Source: DAOUAE01 sp034433795
Lineage (GTDB): Bacteria; Chloroflexota; UBA6077; FW602-bin22; DAOUAE01
Reading direction: 5' to 3'
Assembly (NCBI GenBank): GCA_034433795.1
Contig: DAOUAE010000034.1
Location: 1 to 64,000 of the forward strand
DNA: 64,000 nt
Positions 23,166 through 31,763 of this stretch are shown one piece after another; position 1 is the stretch's first letter, and every line of letters starts with the position of its first letter. The notes beneath the pieces are model-generated. The model did not search any database, had not been told where the DNA came from, and saw only the letters and a list, made by a program, of their open reading frames with translations. Both the position numbers and the translations under genes were made by a program.

Positions 23166-24335
23166 ATGGCGATCACGATCTTTCAGGACCTCGCCCGGCT
23201 CCAATCGCTTCCGGAGAGCGGTCCGCCGATCCTGAGCCTGTATCTGTACCTGCGGCCGGCCCACCGGGTTGAGAAAGCCTACCGGACGGTCGCCAAGGAC
23301 CTGCTCAAGGACCTGGAGGCCCGGCTGTCGGAGACCGACCGGGCGCTGCTTGAGCCCGAGGCTCAGCGGGTGCGCGAGTACCTGCAGGAGGTCGAACCCA
23401 AAGGGAAGGGGCTGGCCCTCTTCGCCAGCCAGCCGCGCAACCTCTGGGTTATCTTCAATCTGCCCACACCGGTGCCCGACTACGCCACCTTCGAGTCGAC
23501 GCCCTACCTGCGGCCCCTCCTGGCGGCCTTGGATGAGCACGAGCAGTACGGGGTGCTGGTGGTGGACAAGCGGCGGTCGCGCCTCTTCCGAGTCTTCCTC
23601 GATCAGATCGCTGAGGAAGGCCACCACAAGGATTACGTGCTTTCCAAGCACGACCAGGGCGGCTGGTCGCAGGCCAACTACCAGCGCCACCACGAAGCCC
23701 ACGTCCACTGGCACCTCAAGCACGCGATGGACCTGTTGCTCGCGGTTCATCGGCAGCAGCCGTTCGATCGCATTATCCTGGCCGGCACCGAAGAGCCACT
23801 GAGTGAGCTCCGCACCCTGGTCCCCAAGGGCCTGCGCGACCGGATCGTCGGGACGTTCCATATCGACGGCGACGCGCCGGAGAGCGTGATCCTGGAGCGC
23901 GTGCTGACCATCGAGCAGGAGGTCGAGCGCCGTCAGGAGGTGCAGCTGGTCGAGGACCTGATCAACACGGCCCGGGCCGGTGGTCTGGCCTCGGTGGAGC
24001 CAGAGGAGGTGCTGCTGGCGGTGGCTGACGGCTGCGTCCACCGTCTGGTGCTGGTGGAGGGCCTCAGCCAGCCGGGGTTTGAGTGCAGCACCTGCGGGGC
24101 GCTCTGGCTGCGGCCCGACCTCAGCCAGTGTCCGCGCTGTGAGCAGCCGGTCCACGCTCACCCCGACGTCATCGAGCGGGCGATTGAGCGCACACTGCTG
24201 GCCGACGGCCGGGTCGAGGCAGTCCAGGGGCCGGCGGCGGAGCTGCTCCGTCGCGAAGGCGGGCTGGGCGCCATTCTCCGCTTCCGCCTGCCGGTCACTG
24301 TGCCGGCGGCCGGTGAGACGACGCCGATGACCTAA
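23166..24335 (+). CDS. eRF1-like protein of the baeRF/VLRF1 group
   Basis: 389-residue cytoplasmic protein resembling bacterial/archaeal eRF1-related proteins (baeRF, VLRF1), thought to act as peptidyl-tRNA hydrolases or release factors on stalled ribosomes. The N-terminal domain (SLYLYLRPAHR) leads into an RNase H-fold segment with YGVLVVDKRRSRLFRV, then G165-G166-W-S-Q169 (QGGWSQANYQRHHE), the counterpart of the catalytic GGQ loop. A third domain resembling eRF1 domain 3 follows (PFDRIILAGTEEPLSELR to ADGCVHRLVLVEG). It ends with a zinc ribbon (CSTC and CPRC near residues 306-326). Flanked by terminators on both sides, so monocistronic. Confidence 0.78.
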   Translation: MAITIFQDLARLQSLPESGPPILSLYLYLRPAHRVEKAYRTVAKDLLKDLEARLSETDRALLEPEAQRVREYLQEVEPKGKGLALFASQPRNLWVIFNLPTPVPDYATFESTPYLRPLLAALDEHEQYGVLVVDKRRSRLFRVFLDQIAEEGHHKDYVLSKHDQGGWSQANYQRHHEAHVHWHLKHAMDLLLAVHRQQPFDRIILAGTEEPLSELRTLVPKGLRDRIVGTFHIDGDAPESVILERVLTIEQEVERRQEVQLVEDLINTARAGGLASVEPEEVLLAVADGCVHRLVLVEGLSQPGFECSTCGALWLRPDLSQCPRCEQPVHAHPDVIERAIERTLLADGRVEAVQGPAAELLRREGGLGAILRFRLPVTVPAAGETTPMT

Positions 24336-24364
24336 GACCGGTCAAGGGCGACCGGTGACCCAGA

Positions 24365-24396
24365 GCCCCGCCCCAGCGCTGGGGCGGGGCCTTTTT
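24365..24396 (+). terminator. Intrinsic terminator after the eRF1-like gene
   Basis: Perfect 13-bp inverted repeat GCCCCGCCCCAGC / GCTGGGGCGGGGC (24365-24390) followed by CTTTTT. Confidence 0.85.
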
Positions 24397-24420
24397 GGTG
24401 TTTCCGCGGGCGTGGGGTCG

Positions 24421-24429
24421 TGCTACAAT
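24421..24429 (+). promoter_or_regulatory. Extended -10 promoter of malate synthase
   Basis: TG-c-TACAAT directly downstream of the preceding terminator. It places the transcript start near 24436, which rules out upstream in-frame starts and supports ATG 24499. Confidence 0.55.
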
Positions 24430-24498
24430 CGGGCCAGAGGGGCCGTCGGTGCGCGCGGTCCGACGGCCAACCTGACAGCTGGGCGAAGGAGGCAGAGA

Positions 24499-26094
<1,596 letters not shown>

Positions 26095-26100
26095 GGCGGT

Positions 26101-27246
26101 CTAGAGTATCAGCATCGCGTCGCCGAACGAGTAGAACCGGTAGCGCTGGGCCACCGCCTCACGGTAGGCCCGCAGAAGGAGATCGCGTCCGGCAAAGGCG
26201 CTGACCAGAAGCAACAGGGTCGAGCGCGGGAGGTGGAAGTTGGTGAGCAGCCCTTCCACCACCCGGAAGGCGAACCCCGGGTAGATGAAGAGACGCGTCC
26301 AGCCGGTGAAGGGTACGACCGCCGCGCCCGTCGCCGGCTGGTGGAGCCAGCCGGCCGGCTGAACGGGCGACTCTCCGGAGACGACCGCCGCCGGGTCGGG
26401 CGGCACCGCCGAGACCGGCGCCGGCAGGCCGGCCGCCAGCAGACCGGCGGTCTCCAGCACGCGGACGGTGGTGGTGCCGATGGCGATGATCCGTCGCCCC
26501 TCGACCCGGGCGGCGTTGATGAGGGCGGCTGTCTCTGGCGAGAGGTGGCAGAACTCGGCGTGCAGCTGGTGCTGGCGGGGGTCGGTCGCTTTGATCGGCC
26601 GGAAGGTGTCGAGGCCGACGTGCAGCGTCACCCAGGCGAAGTGGACCCCCTGGGCCTGGAGGCGGGCGATAAGCTCCGGGGTGAAATGCAGGCCGGCGGT
26701 CGGGGCGGCCACCGAGCCCTCGGTCCGGGCGTAGACCGTCTGGTAGCGCTCGGGGTCGGCGAGGGGCTGACGGATATAGGGTGGAAGCGGCACCTGGCCG
26801 ATCTGGCGGAGGGCGCTGACGACGTCCTCTGCGGCAAACTCGAGGACCCGCAGCCCCTCTGGCCCCGCGCCGACGACCGTGGCTGTCAGGCGGACGGTCT
26901 CCCGCTCGAAGAGGAGCCGCTCGCCGGGGCGGACGCGCCGGGCTGGCCGGACCAGGGCTGCCCAGCGGTTGGGCCCGAGCGGCTGGACCAGGAGCGCCTC
27001 GACCCGACCGCCCGTTGATCGCCGGCCGAGCAGCCGGGCCGGGATGACCCGACTCTCGTTGGCCACCAGGAGATCGCCCGGCCGCAGGAAGCGGTCCAGA
27101 TCGCGCACCTGGGCGTGGGTCAGCCGGCCGGTCGCCCGGTTGACCACCAGGAGGCGGGCCGCGTCGCGCGGCTCGATGGGCGTCTGGGCGATGAGGTCGG
27201 GTGGCAGATCGTAGTCGTAGGCCTCCAGCGTCAGGGGGTCCTTCAT
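26101..27246 (-). CDS. queA: S-adenosylmethionine:tRNA ribosyltransferase-isomerase
   Basis: Transfers the ribosyl moiety of S-adenosylmethionine to 7-aminomethyl-7-deazaguanine in tRNA, giving epoxyqueuosine in the wobble position. 381 residues; DYDLPPDLIAQTPIEPRDAARL, FLRPGDLLVANESRVIPARLLG, PLPPYIR, SVAAPTAGLHFT and FHLPRSTLLLLVSAFAG are all characteristic. A non-conserved insertion lies around residues 268-305 (PAPVSAVPPDPAAVVSGE), which is also seen in some family members with long linkers. Third gene of the enoyl-CoA hydratase/DUF2905/queA unit; four bases separate it from the DUF2905 stop. Confidence 0.96.
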   Translation of the reverse strand: MKDPLTLEAYDYDLPPDLIAQTPIEPRDAARLLVVNRATGRLTHAQVRDLDRFLRPGDLLVANESRVIPARLLGRRSTGGRVEALLVQPLGPNRWAALVRPARRVRPGERLLFERETVRLTATVVGAGPEGLRVLEFAAEDVVSALRQIGQVPLPPYIRQPLADPERYQTVYARTEGSVAAPTAGLHFTPELIARLQAQGVHFAWVTLHVGLDTFRPIKATDPRQHQLHAEFCHLSPETAALINAARVEGRRIIAIGTTTVRVLETAGLLAAGLPAPVSAVPPDPAAVVSGESPVQPAGWLHQPATGAAVVPFTGWTRLFIYPGFAFRVVEGLLTNFHLPRSTLLLLVSAFAGRDLLLRAYREAVAQRYRFYSFGDAMLIL

Positions 27247-27250
27247 GCTC

Positions 27251-27481
27251 TCAGCCTCCGCGGTTGAGCAGCCGGGCGATGATGTTGAGAATGAGCGTGA
27301 GCAGCAGGCTCAAAAGGATCATGCTGGCCAGCGGCACAAAACAGGTGATGCGGTCAGTCTGGATGACGATGTCGCCGGGCAGACGGCCAATGAGAGGGAT
27401 CCGGGGGGCCAGCATGAGCAGCAGGCCGACGAAGACCAGGATGAGCCCCATAATAACGAGCAGGCGTCCGATCTCGGTCAC
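27251..27481 (-). CDS. DUF2905 small membrane protein
   Basis: 76-residue protein with two hydrophobic helices (LLVIMGLILVFVGLLLMLA and ASMILLSLLLTLILNII) around the conserved block RIPLIGRLPGDIVIQTDRITCFVPL, which defines DUF2905. The GTG at 27481 has GAGGAG nine bases upstream. The frame is open further upstream, but that part overlaps the hydratase gene and has no family resemblance. DUF2905 genes often stand next to ruvABC/queA in other bacteria, as here next to queA. Function unknown. Confidence 0.85.
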   Translation of the reverse strand: MTEIGRLLVIMGLILVFVGLLLMLAPRIPLIGRLPGDIVIQTDRITCFVPLASMILLSLLLTLILNIIARLLNRGG

Positions 27482-27515
27482 GTCCGGATGCTCCTCGCTC
27501 TCCCGATGCTGGTGC

Positions 27516-28298
27516 TCAGGGTGCGGTGAAGCGTGGCGGTCGTCTCTCCCGGAAGGCCTGCAGGCCCTCAGTCCAGTCGGGCGAGCCGGCCAGGGCGGCG
27601 AAGTGGTGAGCCTCGAGGAGAAGGCCACGGCTCAGCGGCTGTTCCCAGCCCTGGCGGACGACGGTCAGCAGGGCGCGCAGGGCTGGCCGGCTGAGGGCGG
27701 CCAGCCGCCGGGCCAGCTGCTCAGCGGTCGGAAGGAGATCGGCCGGCGGGACGACGGTCTGGACCAGGCCGGCCTGGTGGGCCTCGGCGGCGGTCAGACG
27801 CTCGCCGGTGAGGAGAAGGGCGAGCGCCCGTCCCGGACCGACCAGGCGTGGCAGGCGCTGGGTGCCGCCGAAGCCGGGGATGAGCCCCAGCGTCACCTCG
27901 GGCAGCCCCAGGCGGAGGTTCTCGGCGGCCACCCGCAGGTGGCAGGCCAGGGCCAGCTCGGCTCCGCCCCCCAGGCAGGCGCCGTGCAGGGCGGCGATCA
28001 CCGGCCGGGGCTGGGCGGCCAGCCGGTCGCAGAGGATCTGGCCCTGGCGGGCGAAGTGGTAGGCGGCCGTGGGGGTCAGAGCGGCCAGTTCGGTGATATC
28101 AGCCCCCGCTGAGAAGGCCCGCTCGCCGGCGCCGTACAGGACGACCGCCCGTACTGCTGGCAGAGCCTCCAGCCGGTCGAGGGCCCGCGCCAGGGCGTCG
28201 AGGACCTGGCGGGTCAGAATGTTCAGTGGAGGATTGTTGAGACAGAGCCAGGCCACCTCCTCGCGAACGGTCAGCCCGACCAGATCGCTGGTGGTCAC
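27516..28298 (-). CDS. Enoyl-CoA hydratase/isomerase (crotonase family)
   Basis: 260-residue crotonase-fold enzyme acting on acyl-CoA thioesters. Oxyanion-hole segments are GAGERAFSAGADITEL and ALHGACLGGGAELALACHLR; the catalytic glutamate lies in RLGLPEVTLGLIPGFGGTQRLPRL. That pattern matches enoyl-CoA hydratases (EchA/PaaF-like) rather than isomerases lacking the second acid. No acyl-CoA dehydrogenase or thiolase gene is adjacent. It is the promoter-proximal gene of the operon with DUF2905 and queA. Confidence 0.9.
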   Translation of the reverse strand: MTTSDLVGLTVREEVAWLCLNNPPLNILTRQVLDALARALDRLEALPAVRAVVLYGAGERAFSAGADITELAALTPTAAYHFARQGQILCDRLAAQPRPVIAALHGACLGGGAELALACHLRVAAENLRLGLPEVTLGLIPGFGGTQRLPRLVGPGRALALLLTGERLTAAEAHQAGLVQTVVPPADLLPTAEQLARRLAALSRPALRALLTVVRQGWEQPLSRGLLLEAHHFAALAGSPDWTEGLQAFRERRPPRFTAP

Positions 28299-28328
28299 CG
28301 CCGCGCTCCCACGGTCTGAATCGCCCCG

Positions 28329-28337
28329 ATTATACCA
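28329..28337 (-). promoter_or_regulatory. Extended -10 promoter of the hydratase-queA operon
   Basis: On the minus strand TG-g-TATAAT (28337-28329), about 30 bases before the hydratase start. No convincing -35. Confidence 0.5.
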
Positions 28338-28438
28338 GACAGGGCGGCCAGACTCCCGTCGCCGAACTCTGCTCCCCGGCGGCGCCGGGCCCCCCGGTCC
28401 GGCGGGAGATCGCCGGCCTGTGATTGGCGCTGACCCTC

Positions 28439-28467
28439 TTGATTGAACTTCTTCGATATGATAGACT
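28439..28467 (+). promoter_or_regulatory. Candidate promoter of arsR
   Basis: TTGATT, a 17-bp spacer, TAGACT, 24 bases before the arsR ATG. Each hexamer matches consensus at 4/6 positions. Confidence 0.4.
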
Positions 28468-28491
28468 CTCCACGCGGGAGGGACTGGCGCG

Positions 28492-28857
28492 ATGACCCAC
28501 GCGTCCTCGGCAAGAACGGCCCCAACGCCGTGCTGCGGCGATGCTGGAGAGGTGCGGCCTCGGTTGGGTCTGGCGGAGGCGCAGGACCTGGCCGCTCAGA
28601 TCCAGATTCTGGCCCATCCGGTACGCCTGCAGATCATCGATGTGCTGGCCCATCACGGCGGTCAGGTCTGTGTCTGCGATCTGGAGGCCGTCCTGCCGGT
28701 CAAGCAGCCCACCGTCTCCCATCATCTCCGGCTGCTGCGGGCTGCCGGGCTGGTCGACTGCGAGTGCCGGGGGCCCTGGGCCTACTACTTCCTGCGGCGC
28801 GAGGCGCTGGCGGCGCTCCGCGCCCGCCTCGACCGTTATCTAGCGCGGCTCGAGTAA
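28492..28857 (+). CDS. arsR: ArsR-family metalloregulator
   Basis: Dimeric winged-helix repressor of 121 residues. The helix-turn-helix is LPVKQPTVSHHLRLLRAAGLV, and the alpha3 metal box reads QVCVCDLEAV with C60 and C62, the arrangement of As(III)/Sb(III)-sensing ArsR proteins. Additional cysteine pairs are C14-C15 near the N-terminus and C90-C92 after the recognition helix, either of which could supply a third thiolate. Directly downstream are a perfect 36-bp palindrome and arsM, so it probably controls arsenite methylation. Two-gene arsenic loci without efflux pumps occur elsewhere; none is visible here. Confidence 0.88.
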   Translation: MTHASSARTAPTPCCGDAGEVRPRLGLAEAQDLAAQIQILAHPVRLQIIDVLAHHGGQVCVCDLEAVLPVKQPTVSHHLRLLRAAGLVDCECRGPWAYYFLRREALAALRARLDRYLARLE

Positions 28858-28864
28858 TTTTTGT

Positions 28865-28900
28865 CCGCTGTTACATCGACGATCGTCGATGTAACAGCGG
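28865..28900 (+). promoter_or_regulatory. Perfect 36-bp palindrome, probable ArsR operator
   Basis: Left arm CCGCTGTTACATCGACGA is followed without spacer by its exact reverse complement. It starts seven bases after the arsR stop and ends 17 bases before GTG 28918. The core TTACATCGA-N6-TCGATGTAA resembles ArsR-family operators. A zero-loop palindrome without a U-run fits an operator better than a terminator. Confidence 0.7.
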
Positions 28901-29272
28901 AGATAGGGGGAGGTGACGTGAGCGATTGGTACACCCTCGAGTGGTTGGCCCGCTTGCGGGTCCGGGCGCTCCAGGCAGAGGCAGACCGGGAGCGGCTGGC
29001 CCGTTCGGCCCAGACGGGGTCTGCCGGCCACCGTGGGCTCCGGTGGCTGAGAGCTCGCTGGCGTGGGGTGAGCCAGCCGGTGCGTCAACCAGGGAGGACA
29101 TCGGGGAACCCGCCGGCGCGGGCTGGCTCGCCGGGCGACGCGGCTGGGGGGTGGTCGGAGCAGTCTGGCTGCCGACCGGTCTCGGCAGCCACCTCACCTC
29201 AGAGCGAGGGAACCCCGAGCCTCCGGTTCGGGGTAGCGGCCACGGTCAAGACAGAATGTGGAGGAGTGTCGA

Positions 29273-30099
29273 TGGAGGATCACATCACCGCCGAGATTCA
29301 GGACCACTATCGCCGGGTCGCTGAGGAGGCGCAGCGACCGGAGACATTCGGCGGCTGCTGCGCCGGACCGGGGGCGGCTAGCCTGGAGTGTCCGGCCTGC
29401 GGTCCGGCCCAGACGGGTGGTCTGCCGGCGGCCGCCGTCCGCAGCAGCCGGGGGATCGGCGATCCCCTGGTGTTCGCCGCCCTGCGGCCGGGCGAACGGG
29501 TGCTGGACCTGGGCTGTGGAGGCGGGCTGGACGTCCTGCGGGCCAGTCTGCAGGTGGGGCCCAGCGGGTGGGTCTATGGCCTGGATCTCACTCCCGAGAT
29601 GGTGGCCCTGGCCCGTCAGAACGTCCAGGAAATGGGGGCGACGAACGTCACTATCCTCCAGGGGGACCTTATGGCCATTCCGCTGCCGGCGGCCAGCGTG
29701 GACGTGGTGATCTCCAACTGCGTGCTCAACCTGGTTCCCGACAAGGTTCAGGCGCTGGGTGAGGCCTGGCGGGCGCTGCGCCCCGGTGGGCGGCTGGCCC
29801 TCGTGGATGTCGTCATCGACCCCGATTTCGCCGGCCTGCCTCTGACTGAAGAAACGATCCGGGCGACGCTCGGATGGACTGGCTGTCTGGGGGGCGCTCT
29901 GACCACTGCTCAGTACCGGACGGCACTGACGACGGTCGGCTTCACCGACCTCCATCTGCGGATTCTGCGACGCTTCACCCTGGACGACCTGGCCCCGCCC
30001 GTGCTTAGGCCGCTCGCCCGCCTGGCTCCGACGGCGCTCCGCGACCTGGCCAACCGCGTCACCAGCACCGCCATTCTCGCCCGCCGGCCGGCCGCCTGA
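29273..30099 (+). CDS. arsM: Arsenite S-adenosylmethionine methyltransferase
   Basis: Class I methyltransferase that converts As(III) to methylated arsenicals, 275 residues. The SAM loop is VLDLGCGGGLDVLRAS with downstream GLDLTPEMVALARQN. Cysteines expected for arsenic binding are present: CC in FGGCCAGPG, SNCVLNLVP, and GWTGCLGGA. ATG 29273 has GGAGGAG at good distance. The same frame is open back to 28861 and contains a second well-placed start, GTG 28918 after GGAGGTGAC, which would add about 118 residues beginning MSDWYTLEWLARLRVR and continuing as a low-complexity linker. I prefer the short form, since family members start close to here. Probably regulated by the adjacent ArsR. Confidence 0.9.
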
Positions 30100-30277
30100 C
30101 CCTGGGGGGAGAGTGGCGCGCTGGGGGCGCCCACTGGCATGCTTCTTGCTCTCAAGCCTTACGGCTGCCGCTCTGCTGGACGCTTTGCCAGGGGTGGTCG
30201 GCAGAGCGACGGTCGCCCGGTCTCCGCCAGCAGGGCCGGGGCCGGGCGGTTGAGGTGTGAGCAAGGGGGTACCAGTC

Positions 30278-30610
30278 ATGGCCGAGGAGCGACGCGAGAT
30301 GACGGTCCGCGAGGCCGGCAAGCGCGGCGGCGAGATCGTCAAGCAGAAGTACGGGTCGGCTTTCTACGCGGCCATCGGCCGCAAGGGCGGCGAGGTGGTG
30401 GCCGAGGAACGGGGCCGCGAATTTTACGCCCAGATCGGCAAGCGGGGCGGAGAGACCGTCAAGCGCAAGCACGGTCTGGAGTTCTACGCCGAGATCGGTC
30501 GCCGGGGTGGCGAGACGGTCAAGATGCGTCACGGTCCCGACTACTACGCCCAGATCGGCCGCAAGGGCGGCGAGTCCGCCCGCCGGCTGCGGACCAAGGC
30601 CCCCGCCTGA
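30278..30610 (+). CDS. KGG-repeat stress-type protein
   Basis: 110-residue, strongly basic, probably disordered protein built of five KGG-like units: KRGGEIV, RKGGEVV, KRGGETV, RRGGETV and RKGGESA, each spaced 18-20 residues with an intervening FYA(A/E/Q)IG or YYAQIG segment. The KGG motif is known from YciG/GsiB-type general-stress proteins, which are induced by starvation, heat or desiccation and act as hydrophilins. ATG 30278 follows AAGGGGG by eight bases. The DNA repeats of about 60 bp reflect the protein repeats. I saw no recognisable promoter in the 178-base gap upstream. Confidence 0.85.
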   Translation: MAEERREMTVREAGKRGGEIVKQKYGSAFYAAIGRKGGEVVAEERGREFYAQIGKRGGETVKRKHGLEFYAEIGRRGGETVKMRHGPDYYAQIGRKGGESARRLRTKAPA

Positions 30611-30711
30611 GAGGGCCGGCGGGAGCAGCCACCGGCTCCAGTCGGCGACACGACGGCTACACGGCTGCGATAGAGCCGAGCAAAGGGACCTCGCCGGCGC
30701 TTTTCTCACAG

Positions 30712-31632
30712 TCACCGACCGTCGTCAGCGCCTGATTCCGTCACGAGCACCACCGGATTCCGCAGAACGCCGATTCGCTCGATGCTGGCGGTGATCACAT
30801 CGCCCGGCTGCAGGACCGGGATGCCCTCCAGCGGGGTACCGGTGGTGATGACATCGCCCGGCTCCAGGGTCATGTACCGTGAGACATAGGTGAGGATCTC
30901 GGGAATCGAGAAGAGGAGCCGGGCAGTGGTGTCACGCTGGCAGGGCTGGCCGTTCCGGTCCAGCAGCAGTTCCAGACGGTGAGGGTCGCCAAGGGCGTCT
31001 GGGGTGACCACCCAGGGGCCCATCGGGCCGTGGCCGTCGGCGCCCTTGGCGATGGCCGCCGGGATGGCGATCTCCTCGCCACCGGTTCCCCGGGCGCGGT
31101 AGAAGCTCACGTCGTTGACGATGGTGTAGCCGGCTACTACCGCTAAAGCCGTGCTCTCGCGCAGGTGCCGGGCGCGCCGGCCGATGACCACTGCCAGTTC
31201 GACCTCGGGGATGGCGTAGGTCGTCTCCGGATAGAGCGGGATCGGCTCCTCCGGACCGATGACCGCCCGGCTGGCCTTGAGAAAGAGCCCGGGGACCGGT
31301 GGCCGTGGCTGGGCGGGACTGCGGGGGAAGTTGTGGCCGACCCCCAGAAACAGACCGGGTCGGGGGACCGGTGCCCGGAGGGTCACCGGTCCGGTCAGCC
31401 GCAGCCGCTCCGCCAGCCCCGGTGTCTGCAGAAGCGCGCGCAGGGCGGCTACCGTCTCCAAGGGATCGGGTGTGGCGGCCAGGAAAGAGGGGAGGTCGGT
31501 CACCGGGGGCGTCTCGGGCCCGCCGGTCAGCAGTCGCCAGAGCTGGAAGGCGCGGGTCAGGTCGTACCAGGTCTCGTCCAGGGCGCCGGCCAGGCGGGGC
31601 TGCCCCTGGTGCCAGACCGAGGCCAGGCGCAT
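30712..31632 (-). CDS. Fumarylacetoacetate hydrolase-family protein
   Basis: 306-residue enzyme of the FAH superfamily, which cleaves or dehydrates 2-oxo (often 3-deoxy) acids with a Mg-bound active site. GVGHNFPRSP precedes the metal-binding EVELAVVIGRRARHL, followed by VAGYTIVNDVSFYRARG, KGADGHGPMGPWVV and EPGDVITTGTPLEGIP. The start is ATG 31632 because AAAGGAGGACCG is directly upstream; a longer frame to 31980 would run through the divergent promoter and into the ABC gene. Divergence from the ATPase/galactonate dehydratase pair suggests 2-keto-3-deoxy sugar acids as substrates, an inference from context only. Confidence 0.9.
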   Translation of the reverse strand: MRLASVWHQGQPRLAGALDETWYDLTRAFQLWRLLTGGPETPPVTDLPSFLAATPDPLETVAALRALLQTPGLAERLRLTGPVTLRAPVPRPGLFLGVGHNFPRSPAQPRPPVPGLFLKASRAVIGPEEPIPLYPETTYAIPEVELAVVIGRRARHLRESTALAVVAGYTIVNDVSFYRARGTGGEEIAIPAAIAKGADGHGPMGPWVVTPDALGDPHRLELLLDRNGQPCQRDTTARLLFSIPEILTYVSRYMTLEPGDVITTGTPLEGIPVLQPGDVITASIERIGVLRNPVVLVTESGADDGR

Positions 31633-31666
31633 CGGTCCTCCTTTCGCGGTGTCACTCGTCCAGACC

Positions 31667-31716
31667 ATCGTACCACATGCCGCTTGGTTGACAAGCCTTG
31701 CCGACCGTGTTACACC
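31667..31716. promoter_or_regulatory. Divergent promoters sharing one -35 element
   Basis: Plus strand: TTGACA (31688-31693), 17-bp spacer, TG-t-TACACC, for the ABC ATPase. Minus strand: TTGTCA (31694-31689), 16-bp spacer, TACGAT (31672-31667) with TGG before it, for the FAH gene. The 7-base sequence TTGACAA serves as -35 in both directions. Confidence 0.6.
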
Positions 31717-31763
31717 ATAGGCGCAAGCGCGGGGAACAGGCCCTGTGGTGGTGGAGCCTGAGC

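Noticed and set aside
28865..28900. Palindrome considered as an arsR terminator
   Set aside because: No loop and no U-run follow it, and its core resembles an ArsR operator; an operator is the better reading.
30278..30610. Short regular repeats considered as a CRISPR-like array
   Set aside because: The repeats of about 60 bp are imperfect, coding and in frame, and encode KGG units; there are no unique spacers.
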